DNA of 64,000 bases, from the NCBI GenBank assembly GCA_003246265.1, contig QKAU01000029.1:1-64000 (forward strand), read 5' to 3'. Positions 25,551-34,138 of this stretch are shown here, in pieces. The notes under the pieces are model-generated. The model searched no databases. It had not been told where the DNA came from and worked only from the letters and a program-made list of their open reading frames with translations. Each line of letters starts with the position of its first letter. Within the stretch, counting starts at the first letter, position 1. A program made the translations under genes and the position numbers. This DNA is from Kiritimatiellales bacterium (GTDB lineage Bacteria; Verrucomicrobiota; Kiritimatiellia; Kiritimatiellales; Pontiellaceae).

Positions 25551-26927
25551 ATGACCGGAAAACAGATTCTTTTGGACGCAATGAGCGGCAAGGAGACGGC
25601 CCGCCCGGCATGGGTCCCCTTCGTGGGCTGCCACGGGGGTTTCCTGATCGGCAAGACGGCCACGGAGTACCTCAAGTCCGCCGAGCTGCTGGTCGAGGGC
25701 CTGAAGAAAGCAAAATCGCTCTACAACCCCGACGGGCTCCCCATCATGTTCGACCTGCAGGTCGAGGCCGAAATCCTCGGTTGCAACCTGCATTGGGCGG
25801 ACGAAGTGCCTCCCGCGGTCACCAGCCACCCCCTGGCCATGGGCAGGAGCCTGGCCGACCTCCCGAAGCTCGACGCCTCCAAGGGCCGCTTCCCGGTGGT
25901 CACCGCCGCCCTGGAGACGCTGAAGAAGGAGATCGGCGACGACACCGCGCTCTACGGCCTCGTCTGCGGACCCTTCACCCTCGCCCTCCACCTGCTGGGC
26001 AACGACATCTTCCTCGACATGTACGACGAGGAGGAGAAGGTCATCGAGGTGATCACCTACTGCGCCGAGGTCTGCAAGCGATCGGCCGACATCTACCTCG
26101 ACCATGGTGCCGACGTGATCGCCGTGGTCGACCCGATGACCAGCCAGATCTCCCCCGACCATTTCGGCCAGTTTGTCACGCCCGCCATGAACGCGGTCTT
26201 CGACCACATCCGCGGCCGGGGCGGGCTCTCCTCCATCTTTGTCTGCGGCGACGTAACCCGCAACCTCGAAGTCATGACGAAAACCCACGCCGACAACATT
26301 TCGGTGGACGAGCAGATCGACATGGCGCATCTGCGCGACCTCTGCCGGGAACAGGAAAAATCGTTCGGCGGCAACATCAAGTTGACGGCCGTGCTGTTGC
26401 TGGGCGACGAGGATGACGCAAGGATGGAAACGCTCGACATCATGGAAAAAAGTGGGAAGCGCGGATTCATCCTGGCTCCGGGATGCGACCTGCCCTATGC
26501 CGTGCCGGTCAAGAACCTGCAGGCGGTCTCGGAGATGGTGCACGACCAGTACGCGCGCGAAGCGGCGAAGTCGATCCAGGCCAAGGAGGCCGACTCGTTC
26601 GACGACGTCGAGCTGCCGGACTACCGCGGTGCCCGCGCCGTCGTGGTCGACGTGATCACGCTCGACTCCACCTCCTGCGCGCCGTGCCAGTACATGATGG
26701 AAGCGGTCCACAAGGCGGCGGAAAAGGCCCACGTGAAGGTCTGGATCAACGAGCACAAGATCAAGGTGCGCGAAGGCATCGGCGTCATGGTCAAGCTGGG
26801 GGTGCGCAACCTGCCGACCATCTGCATCAACGGCGAACCCGCGTTCGCGTCGATCATCCCCGACCAGACCACGCTGGTGAAGGCGATCGAAAAGGCTGCC
26901 ATCAAGAAGATGGTGGACGAACACTAG
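25551..26927 (+). CDS. MtaA/CmuA-like URO-D methyltransferase fused to thioredoxin
   Basis: The 458-residue protein has an N-terminal URO-D fold of about 350 residues resembling MtaA-type methyltransferases (VCGPFTLALHLLG, the VCGD segment, FILAPGCDLPYAVPVKN). From about residue 370 comes a thioredoxin fold with the redox pair CAPC and a cis-Pro loop NLPT. MtaA enzymes bind zinc by H-x-C and a later Cys. Here the His position reads Phe (FVC), while both Cys are kept. The gene has its own C1-type promoter and AGGAG site. Transfer of methyl groups to or from the corrinoid protein is likely but unproven. Confidence 0.85.
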   Translation: MTGKQILLDAMSGKETARPAWVPFVGCHGGFLIGKTATEYLKSAELLVEGLKKAKSLYNPDGLPIMFDLQVEAEILGCNLHWADEVPPAVTSHPLAMGRSLADLPKLDASKGRFPVVTAALETLKKEIGDDTALYGLVCGPFTLALHLLGNDIFLDMYDEEEKVIEVITYCAEVCKRSADIYLDHGADVIAVVDPMTSQISPDHFGQFVTPAMNAVFDHIRGRGGLSSIFVCGDVTRNLEVMTKTHADNISVDEQIDMAHLRDLCREQEKSFGGNIKLTAVLLLGDEDDARMETLDIMEKSGKRGFILAPGCDLPYAVPVKNLQAVSEMVHDQYAREAAKSIQAKEADSFDDVELPDYRGARAVVVDVITLDSTSCAPCQYMMEAVHKAAEKAHVKVWINEHKIKVREGIGVMVKLGVRNLPTICINGEPAFASIIPDQTTLVKAIEKAAIKKMVDEH

Positions 26928-26993
26928 GCCACCTGTGGTACGGCCGACAAAAGGATGGCGTTGGCATCCGGATGTCTCCGGCGGAGTTGAAGC

Positions 26994-27899
26994 ATGATTC
27001 CCATTTGCCTCATAACCGGTTTCCTCGGAACGGGGAAGACCACCCTGCTGAAGCGCATCGTGGCGGAAAACCGCGACCGCAGATGGATCTACCTGGTCAA
27101 CGAGTTTTCCGCCCTGGACGTGGATGGCGCCATGGTTTCGGAGGAACATCCCGACGTGGTGTCCATCCCGGGCGGCAGCATCTTCTGCAAGTGCCTCGTC
27201 ACCGAGTTCATCGGCCAGATGTCGCGGATCCCCGGGCACCATCCCGATGCCGAAGGGGTGGTGATCGAGGCCAGCGGCATGGCCGATCCGCGCGTGATTG
27301 CCGACATGCTCAGGGAAACCCGGCTCGACCGCTTTTTCACACTGGCCAACATCGTAAGCATCGTCGAGCCGCGCAGCTTCCTGCGCCTGATCCACACGCT
27401 GCCGAACATCATCCACCAAGTCCAGGCGGCCGACCTCGTCCTGCTGAACAAGTGCGACCTGTTCGATGAGGCGCGGTTGCAGGATACCGAGGCGGCGGTG
27501 CGCAACATCAAGCCGAACGTCCAGCTTGTACGCTGCGTGCGCGGCGAAGCCCGCTTCGAGGTTCTCGGGAACGGCGCCTGCCACGACGCGCTGCATGGCG
27601 AATACGCCAAGTGCCGCGACCCGCGCTTTTCCACCTTCACCACGCCGGGCTTCGACGCCGCCGTGCTGCGGCGCTTCATCGAGGCGAACGAAGCGGCGGT
27701 CTACCGCGTCAAGGGCCACGTCCCTTCGGACGGCGGCATGCTCTACTTCGACTACTCCAAGGCCGGATTCGCCACCGCGCCCGCGGCCGGGGGAAGGGAC
27801 CACGGCCTCGCATGGATCGTGCGCGGCGGCGAAGAGGCCTTGGACGGCGAGCGGGTTTGCACCCTAGTCGGCAAACTCGAACGAGGCGATGTTGAATAG
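26994..27899 (+). CDS. CobW/COG0523-family GTPase
   Basis: The 301-residue protein has the P-loop GFLGTGKTT at residues 9-17, the variant metal motif GGSIFCKC in place of CxCC, EASGMADP, and the guanine-specificity loop NKCD. The C-terminal part includes VYRVKGHVP, as in CobW proteins. Family members deliver metals such as zinc or cobalt, or assist cobalamin proteins. Its place 66 bases after the URO-D/thioredoxin gene suggests it serves this B12- and zinc-using methyl transfer system. CGGAG precedes the ATG. Confidence 0.92.
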   Translation: MIPICLITGFLGTGKTTLLKRIVAENRDRRWIYLVNEFSALDVDGAMVSEEHPDVVSIPGGSIFCKCLVTEFIGQMSRIPGHHPDAEGVVIEASGMADPRVIADMLRETRLDRFFTLANIVSIVEPRSFLRLIHTLPNIIHQVQAADLVLLNKCDLFDEARLQDTEAAVRNIKPNVQLVRCVRGEARFEVLGNGACHDALHGEYAKCRDPRFSTFTTPGFDAAVLRRFIEANEAAVYRVKGHVPSDGGMLYFDYSKAGFATAPAAGGRDHGLAWIVRGGEEALDGERVCTLVGKLERGDVE

Positions 27900-27991
27900 G
27901 TAGCCCTCGCCCCCGCACGGTTTTTGCATCAAAGACTGGCCATCAGGGCCAGGGACCGCTAGATATAGTACCGATTTAGTGAGGTTTTCAG

Positions 27992-28411
27992 ATGGCACAG
28001 GACTTGGAAAAACTGCACGCGGCCTACCGGGAAGGCGACACCCAGTTCCGCATCGCGGGCGGCGAAGAGGGCTGCCGGAGGCTGGCCAACGATTTCTACG
28101 ACCAGATGGAGACGCTCCCCGAGGCGCGCCACATCCTGCGGCTGCACAGGCCCGAACTGGCCGAATCGCGCGAAAAGCTTGCGCTCTTCCTCTGCGGCTA
28201 CATGAATGGCCCCGACCGCTACGCCGAGACCTACGGCCCGATCCAGCTCGCCCCGGCCCACGCGCACATCCCGATCACCTCCGCCGACCGCGACGCCTGG
28301 CTGCTCTGCATGCGGAAGGCGCTCGGCCTGCAGCCCTACCCCCAGGAGTTCAAGGATTTCATGATGAAGCGCTTCGCGGTGCCCGCCGAACGCATCCGCA
28401 ACCGCCCGTGA
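27992..28411 (+). CDS. Truncated haemoglobin, group II-like
   Basis: The 139-residue protein fits group II truncated globins: IAGGEEGCRRLANDFYDQMETLP at the N-terminus, KLALFLCGYMNGPDRYAETYGP in the middle, and AHAHIPITSADRDAWLLCMRKAL, where a His of the AHAHIPI segment is the haem ligand. Such globins bind O2 or NO. GAGG precedes the ATG. It lies 92 bases after cobW and converges on gltX. A protective role for the oxygen-sensitive corrinoid system is possible but only inferred. Confidence 0.88.
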   Translation: MAQDLEKLHAAYREGDTQFRIAGGEEGCRRLANDFYDQMETLPEARHILRLHRPELAESREKLALFLCGYMNGPDRYAETYGPIQLAPAHAHIPITSADRDAWLLCMRKALGLQPYPQEFKDFMMKRFAVPAERIRNRP

Positions 28412-28419
28412 ACAGAGGT

Positions 28420-29730
28420 TCAATCCTGCAGGTACGCGCCGATGGTCCGGTCGATGCGCTCCAGCACCTGCCGGCGGCCGAGCACCGACAGCAGCGGCGC
28501 CAGGTCGGGACCGGACTGCTGGCCTGAAACCGCGATCCGCACCGGCGGCATCACCGCCCCGAAGCCAAGCCCTGCCTGCTCGACAAAGCCGTGCAGCGTT
28601 CGGTCGATGTCCGCCTCGTCGAAGGCCGGCAGGGCCTCGAACAGCGCCTTTACCTGCTGCAGAATGCCGCGGACCCCCTCCTTGCGGAGTTTCTTCTCTA
28701 CCGCCTTTTCGTCATAGGAAAAGTCGCCGGAGAAAAAGAACCCGACCATGGGTGCGATGTCGGCCACGGTCTTGACCCGGTCGCGCACCAGGGCGAAAAC
28801 GCGCTGGGCATACTCCGGTTCGGGATCGATCCCCTCTTTTCCGAGCGCGTGGAAACAGATCGCCTCAAACTCCACGGCCGGCAGTTTCTGCATGTATTCA
28901 CCGTTCATCCACGTCAGCTTGCGCAGGTCGACCTGGGCGGGCGACGACTGGCAACGTTCCAGCGTGAACACCTCGACCAACTCTTCGCGCGCCATCACTT
29001 CGCGGTCGTCGCCGGGGGACCAGCCAAGCAAGGCAAGGTAGTTGAAAAGCGCTTCGGGCAGGAACCCCTTCTCGCGGAAATCCCCCACGAAAGCGTCGCC
29101 GTCGCGCTTGGAATAGGGCTTCCCCTGCGCATTGACGATCATCGGCAGGTGGGCGAACTTCGGCACCTCGGCACCCAGCGCCTCGTAGAGGGCGATATGG
29201 CGGAAGGTGTTCTCCACGTGGTCGTCGCCGCGGATGACGTGCGTCACCTCCTGTTCGATGTCGTCGAGCACGTTGGCGAGATGGAAGACCGGCGTGCCGT
29301 TGGAGCGGACTATGACGAAATCCTGCATGTTTGCCGCCGCCTTGGAGAGGGTTCCCTTGATCCCGTCGTCGAAGGAGACATCCTTGCCGGGCATCCGGAA
29401 AACGACGCACTCGCCCTGGCCGGTGCCGCCCTTGTCCTCCTTGTAGGCAAGGCCCTTCTCCAGCAGCGTTTCCGCCGCCGCCAGGTGCGCCTCCATCCGA
29501 GTGCTCTGGTAGAGCGCCTCGCCGTCGAACCCGAGCCCCAGCCAATCCATCGCCTCGAGCAGCGTGCGGATCGCCTCGGGCGTCGAGCGCTCGCGGTCGG
29601 TGTCCTCCACCCGCAGCAGGAATTCGCCGCCGTGGTGGCGCGCAAAGAGCCAATTGTAGATCGCTGCGCGCATGTTGCCGATATGCACATGCCCCGTCGG
29701 GCTCGGCGCGAATCGTGTACGGACTTTCAT
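28420..29730 (-). CDS. gltX: Glutamyl-tRNA synthetase
   Basis: The 436-residue class I synthetase charges tRNA with glutamate. It begins with KVRTRFAPSPTGHVHIGN, which holds the HIGH motif, and has GKPYSKRDGD, the KMSKS equivalent. The start at 29730 gives the standard N-terminus; GGAGAA lies about 8 bases upstream. The length is somewhat shorter than the 470-490 usual for GltX, mainly in the C-terminal anticodon part. Whether it is discriminating or also charges tRNA-Gln cannot be told here. Confidence 0.95.
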   Translation of the reverse strand: MKVRTRFAPSPTGHVHIGNMRAAIYNWLFARHHGGEFLLRVEDTDRERSTPEAIRTLLEAMDWLGLGFDGEALYQSTRMEAHLAAAETLLEKGLAYKEDKGGTGQGECVVFRMPGKDVSFDDGIKGTLSKAAANMQDFVIVRSNGTPVFHLANVLDDIEQEVTHVIRGDDHVENTFRHIALYEALGAEVPKFAHLPMIVNAQGKPYSKRDGDAFVGDFREKGFLPEALFNYLALLGWSPGDDREVMAREELVEVFTLERCQSSPAQVDLRKLTWMNGEYMQKLPAVEFEAICFHALGKEGIDPEPEYAQRVFALVRDRVKTVADIAPMVGFFFSGDFSYDEKAVEKKLRKEGVRGILQQVKALFEALPAFDEADIDRTLHGFVEQAGLGFGAVMPPVRIAVSGQQSGPDLAPLLSVLGRRQVLERIDRTIGAYLQD

Positions 29731-29843
29731 CTTCCATTCTCCGGCATGGCGTGTTCCCGACGGCGCACCGTGATTCTGCCACGTTTCGCGTTCCACGTTC
29801 CACGCATTTGATCTACTGTCCTGAAAACGCCGGAGGCTACCCC

Positions 29844-30386
29844 ATGCGCGCGCACGATGTAAAAGAAATCCTGATCGATAAAACGGCCATCGCCCGGCGC
29901 GTCGACGAGCTGGTCGACGCCATCGTGGCAGCCACCTCCGGCGACCGCCTCGTCGTCATCGGCATCCTCCGGGGAAGCTTCATGTTCCTCGCCGACCTCA
30001 TGCGCAGCCTCCACCGCCACCATATCCACCCGCGCATCGATTTCCTCACCCTCTCCAGCTACGGCACCGGCACGCAATCCTCCGGCGAGGTCCGCATCGT
30101 CCACGACATCCGCGAAGATGTCCGCGGGGCCGATGTGCTGCTGGTCGACGACATCCTCGACACCGGGCGCACCCTCGCCTTCACCAAGGCCCTCATGCTC
30201 GGGCGCGGCGCCCGCTCCGTCCGCTCCTGCGTCCTGCTCGACAAGCAGGCCCACCGCAGCGTCGAATTCGACGCCGACTTCGCCGGCTTCCCCATCGCCG
30301 ACCATTTCGTCGTCGGCTACGGCCTCGACTACGCCAACCTCTACCGCGAACTTCCCCACATCGCCAAGGTCACCTTCCATGAATAA
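29844..30386 (+). CDS. hpt: Hypoxanthine phosphoribosyltransferase
   Basis: The 180-residue protein has the PRPP-binding motif VLLVDDILDTGRTL and the early segment IGILRGSFMFLADLMR, both standard for HPRT. It salvages hypoxanthine and guanine. CGGAGG lies 7 bases before the ATG. The gene is divergent from gltX, with 113 bases between the starts. Confidence 0.95.
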   Translation: MRAHDVKEILIDKTAIARRVDELVDAIVAATSGDRLVVIGILRGSFMFLADLMRSLHRHHIHPRIDFLTLSSYGTGTQSSGEVRIVHDIREDVRGADVLLVDDILDTGRTLAFTKALMLGRGARSVRSCVLLDKQAHRSVEFDADFAGFPIADHFVVGYGLDYANLYRELPHIAKVTFHE

Positions 30387-30533
30387 CCCCGGGGGCATGG
30401 CAACCAAACCCTGCCCGCCTTCGCGCTTTCCCGAGGCCTGGCCGGAAGCTATGCTTGTGCATGAAGGTCAATATTCCAGCCGCCAGGAGAAACCCCTTTG
30501 GACCGCGGTGCCACATCCGCTATTGTTGAAGCT

Positions 30534-31160
30534 ATGAACAGGCTATCGATACTATCCGCATGCATCCTCGCCACCGGAGCCCTGGGCGGTGAAGCACCGG
30601 CAAACCGCCCGGCAACATGGGCGCAACCCGTCGATATGGATGGCCTGCCCAACCTCCACAAGATGAATGCCAACCTCTACCGCAGCGCCCAGCCATCGCG
30701 GACAGGCATGGAGGCTGCGGCTGGCATGGGTATCAAGACGGTCGTAAACCTCCGCTCGTTCCATTCCGATCGCGATGAGATCGGCCATCTACAACTGGCC
30801 CAAGTGCACATCCACATGAAGGCGTGGCATCCAGAATACGCGGAGATCATTGAGTTCCTCAAGGTGGTTGCCGATGCCGACCGCAAGCCTGTCCTTGTCC
30901 ATTGCCAGCACGGGGCCGACCGGACAGGCACCCTATGCGCCGTATACCGCATCGTGGTTGAAGGGTGGACCAGGGAGGAAGCTATCCGGGAAATGACCGA
31001 AGGCGGCTTTGGTTTCCATGAGGTATGGGCGAACCTGCATGGCTGGATCATGCATCTCGATGTCGATTCCATCAGGAAGGAGATCGGCATGGGTTGCGAT
31101 GGAGGGGCACCCCCGGAAGGCGGACCATCCGGAAAAGACCCTCTTGGAGAGTCCCTATGA
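30534..31160 (+). CDS. Exported dual-specificity/tyrosine phosphatase-like protein
   Basis: The 208-residue product has a signal peptide (LSILSACILATGALG). The catalytic loop VHCQHGADRTGT fits HCx5R, with Cys as nucleophile. The segments NLYRSAQPSRTGMEAAAGMGIKTVVNLR and FGFHEVW are like those of DSP/Siw14-type phosphatases. It starts a three-gene set of exported proteins whose members overlap by ATGA. The substrate is unknown; phosphorylated sugars or inositides are possible. The ribosome site before the ATG is weak. Confidence 0.85.
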   Translation: MNRLSILSACILATGALGGEAPANRPATWAQPVDMDGLPNLHKMNANLYRSAQPSRTGMEAAAGMGIKTVVNLRSFHSDRDEIGHLQLAQVHIHMKAWHPEYAEIIEFLKVVADADRKPVLVHCQHGADRTGTLCAVYRIVVEGWTREEAIREMTEGGFGFHEVWANLHGWIMHLDVDSIRKEIGMGCDGGAPPEGGPSGKDPLGESL

Positions 31161-32002
31161 AACCGTTTATCCTCTGTTTCCTGCTGGCCGCTGCCGGCCT
31201 TGCGATGGCGCAGGAGAAGGTGTTTTTCGGCGTCGTGGCGGATGTGCAGTACGCGGACAAGGAGGCCAATGGGTCACGCCATTACAGCGCATCGCTCGGC
31301 AAGCTGGAAGCCTGCGTGGAGGAACTGAACCGGCGGAAACCCGCCTTCACCATCCAGCTTGGCGACCTGATCGACGGCAACGGCACGCCGGAATCGACCC
31401 TCGCCGACCTGGACCGTGTGCTGGCCTCCTACCGCGCGCTCGCCATGCCCACCTACCACGTGGTGGGCAACCACTGCCTTTCCGCAGGAAAGGCGGAGCT
31501 CCGGCAGCGGCTGGGGCTGGCCTCGTTCTACTACGATTTCACCGTACCGGAAGCCAGGGGATGGCGCTTCGTCGTGCTCGATGGCAACGATGCGGGCTAC
31601 GGTCGCATCGGTGAAGAACAGCTCTCTTGGTTGCAGGAACGGTTGACCGAAGCGCGCGCAAACGGGGAAACGGTGGTCGTATTCAACCACTTCCCGCTGG
31701 CCGAGGGCGCGGCGGGCCAGCATCGCATGAACGATGCGGAGCCGCTGCAGCGGATGCTCCGGGATTCGGGCTGCGTCGTCGCGTACATGGCGGGCCACGA
31801 CCACGCCGGCGGGTATGTGCGGCAGGACGGCATCCACCACATCACTATTAAAGGCATGGTGGAAACGCCCAACACCACCGCCTTCGCCCTCGTGGGACTT
31901 TCGGCCGCTTCGCTCACGGAGACCGGCTTCGGCCGGGAACCATCTCGGACACTGCTGCTTGATCAGAGGCCGCAAACCCCATCCCCGGCTGGACAACCAT
32001 GA
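31157..32002 (+). CDS. Exported metallophosphoesterase, ADPRibase-Mn-like
   Basis: The 281-residue product has a signal peptide (FILCFLLAAAGLAMA). The calcineurin-like metal motifs are FGVVADVQYAD, LGDLIDG, VVGNHC, VFNHFPL and AGHDHAGGY. The DVQYAD opening and the spacing resemble manganese-dependent ADP-ribose/CDP-alcohol diphosphatases. The start overlaps the phosphatase stop by ATGA and its stop overlaps the lactonase start the same way. Export suggests scavenging of phosphorylated nucleotides or alcohols. Confidence 0.88.
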   Translation: MKPFILCFLLAAAGLAMAQEKVFFGVVADVQYADKEANGSRHYSASLGKLEACVEELNRRKPAFTIQLGDLIDGNGTPESTLADLDRVLASYRALAMPTYHVVGNHCLSAGKAELRQRLGLASFYYDFTVPEARGWRFVVLDGNDAGYGRIGEEQLSWLQERLTEARANGETVVVFNHFPLAEGAAGQHRMNDAEPLQRMLRDSGCVVAYMAGHDHAGGYVRQDGIHHITIKGMVETPNTTAFALVGLSAASLTETGFGREPSRTLLLDQRPQTPSPAGQP

Positions 32003-33117
32003 AAACACCCCTTCTCGCCGCCCTGTGCGCAGCCGCCCTTTCGGCCCCGACGGCGGGTGCCCAAACCGTGCGTGCCTATTTCGGAACCGATGGCGACGGC
32101 ATCTACGTCGCCGAGCTGGATACCGCCTCCGGCACGCTTGCCCCTCCGGCTCGGGCGATCGAGATCGGCCGCCCTGGCTTCCTGGCCATTCACCCAAACA
32201 AGCGGTTTCTCTACACCATCGCCTACGGCGGACCGCTCGGCAAGCAGGGCGGCGTGGCGGCGATGAAGATCGAGGCCGATGGAACGCTGTCGCTGCTCAA
32301 TGCGCAATCGACAGAGGGGCGCGGCGGATGCCACGTCGGCATCGATGCCACAGGGAAATGCCTGATGGTCGCCTACTACGGCAGCGGCAGCGTGGCCTCG
32401 TTCCGCATCCTCGAGGACGGATCGCTCTCGGAGGCGCAGTCCTACCAGCTGCACGAGGGCTCCGGCAGCCATCCGCATCGCCAGGACAAGCCCTACGCCC
32501 ACTCCATCATCGCCAACCCCTCCGGCACCTACGCCTATGCCTGCGACCTCGGCATCGACAAGGTGATGATCTACCGGCTGGACGCGGACCGCGGAACCCT
32601 TGCACCCGCCGGCGAAGCCGCGGTGCCGGGCGGTTCGATGGGTCCGCGCCACATGAAGTGGTCGGCCGATGGAAAACATGCCTATGTCCTCAACGAGCTC
32701 GACCTGGGCGTCTCGCTCTTCAAGGCGGCGCGCGACGGGCAGATGGAGTTTGTCCGGACGCTTTCCACCCTGCCGGAGGACGTCGGCAAGGACAAAATGA
32801 CCAGCTCCGAACTCCGTATCCATCCCAACGGCCACTTCATCTATGCCGCCAACCGCGACACCACCGGTGCCGGGCGCGATTCCATCACCCTCTTCTCCTG
32901 CTGCGAGGAGGGCTTCCAACGGATCGAAACCATCCCCGCCAGGGTCCGGGTGCCGCGCAACTTCAATATCGATCCCTCCGGAAAATGGCTGCTCGTCGGC
33001 GGCCAGGAATCCCACGACGTCGCCGTCTTCGGGATCGACCCGGCCAACGGGAAGGCAACCTTCACCGGCCAGCGGATCCCCTTCCCCTGCGGCCCCATCT
33101 GCATCGAGTTCCCATGA
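31999..33117 (+). CDS. Exported lactonase-type beta-propeller
   Basis: The 372-residue protein matches the 7-bladed lactonase family PF10282, which includes YbhE-type 6-phosphogluconolactonase. Typical pieces are FLAIHPNKRFLYT, GGCHVGIDATGKCLMVAYYGSGSV, HSIIANPSGTYAYACDLGIDKV and GPRHMKWSADGKHAYVLNEL. A signal peptide ending TAGAQ makes a cytoplasmic pentose-phosphate role unlikely. It is the last gene of the exported three-gene operon. The substrate is unknown. Confidence 0.88.
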   Translation: MKTPLLAALCAAALSAPTAGAQTVRAYFGTDGDGIYVAELDTASGTLAPPARAIEIGRPGFLAIHPNKRFLYTIAYGGPLGKQGGVAAMKIEADGTLSLLNAQSTEGRGGCHVGIDATGKCLMVAYYGSGSVASFRILEDGSLSEAQSYQLHEGSGSHPHRQDKPYAHSIIANPSGTYAYACDLGIDKVMIYRLDADRGTLAPAGEAAVPGGSMGPRHMKWSADGKHAYVLNELDLGVSLFKAARDGQMEFVRTLSTLPEDVGKDKMTSSELRIHPNGHFIYAANRDTTGAGRDSITLFSCCEEGFQRIETIPARVRVPRNFNIDPSGKWLLVGGQESHDVAVFGIDPANGKATFTGQRIPFPCGPICIEFP

Positions 33118-33276
33118 TCGGACCACGTATGCGCACAAGGGTGCTACCGGAATTCGAAAAGCGATCGGCCAAGGTGGCCGGGGCCATGGAACCAAAATGC
33201 TATAAAGTACGGGCTGACCCCGACTTGCCCCCATCGTTTGGACAGAACCTAATGAGAGTCCCGGTAGGTTAGGTTG

Positions 33277-33459
33277 CTGTTCATGGGCGGAACCGAAGCG
33301 GCTTCGGTCCGTTCCGAGCGCGGCGTTCAGGCGGGGACCGAACACCTTTCCCGTGGCAGGAAAACTGGAGATGATTTCCGCATCGGCATGGGCGCAGTAC
33401 GTTTTGTGGATTGCCCGATCGTAGCGCTTGATGGATTCCTGCAGCAGGCGTAGCTGGGC
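33277..33459 (-). pseudogene. Remnant of an IS110-family transposase
   Basis: About 61 codons on the minus strand read like the C-terminal part of IS110 transposases: LRLLQESIKRYDRAIH, then AHADAEIISSFPATGKVFGPRL, then ALGTDRSRF. The rest of the transposase is missing on both sides and no terminal repeats are visible. This fragment lies in the 406-base gap 33118-33523, which otherwise holds no gene I can support. The similarity is judged by eye from the conserved pattern. Confidence 0.55.
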
Positions 33460-33523
33460 ACCAGGGCGAGGTGGTCCGGGTTTTCCGGTTGATTTGAAAT
33501 CTCCGCCCGGTAGTATCCGCCGA

Positions 33524-34138
33524 GTGGTTCGCATTTTGAAAATCGATGCGGCACAGCCTGATACGGCCGTGCTGGAAGAGGCCAGGCGGGTGCTCGCCCG
33601 CAGCGGCCTGGTGATCGTTCCGACGGAAACGGTCTACGGCATCGCCTGCGACCCCGCCGTGGAAGGCGCCATGGCCGCGCTCGCGGCCGCCAAGGGGCGC
33701 GACGGCAACAAGCCGGTCGCCCGGCTGGCCGCCAGCGTGGATCAGGCGAAGGTGCTGGCCAGAAACTGGACCAAGGGATTGCAGGCGCTGGCGGAGGCCT
33801 ACTGGCCCGGACCGCTAACGATCGTGCTCGAAACTGCCGGGGACTGGACGGGTTTCCGCATACCCGCCCACGCGGTGCCGGTGGCGCTGGCCAAGGCTTG
33901 CGGCCGCTCCCTGGCGCTGACAAGCGCCAACCTGAGCGGCGAACCCGACACCCGGACGGCCCAGGAGGCGATGGCCGCGGTCGCCGCGGACCTCGCGCTC
34001 GACAGCGGACCCTCCGCCGAGCAGGCGATTCCCAGCACGGTGGTCAAGGTCGATGGCCGCCGGATCGAATGCCTGCGCGAAGGCCGGATCGCCTTCAATG
34101 AGGTGGAGGCGTGCTTCCGCAGGGGGCTGGAGGCATGA
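33524..34138 (+). CDS. Sua5/YrdC/YciO-family protein (threonylcarbamoyl-AMP synthase)
   Basis: The 204-residue product has the Sua5 hallmarks LVIVPTETVYGIACD, KGRDGNKPVARL, YWPGPLTIVL, SANLSGEP and IPSTVVKVDG. These enzymes make threonylcarbamoyl-AMP for the t6A37 modification of tRNA. The start is uncertain: GTG at 33524 gives a natural N-terminus, but no strong ribosome site is seen and the frame is open upstream to 33428. It overlaps the phosphatase gene by ATGA. Confidence 0.88.
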   Translation: MVRILKIDAAQPDTAVLEEARRVLARSGLVIVPTETVYGIACDPAVEGAMAALAAAKGRDGNKPVARLAASVDQAKVLARNWTKGLQALAEAYWPGPLTIVLETAGDWTGFRIPAHAVPVALAKACGRSLALTSANLSGEPDTRTAQEAMAAVAADLALDSGPSAEQAIPSTVVKVDGRRIECLREGRIAFNEVEACFRRGLEA

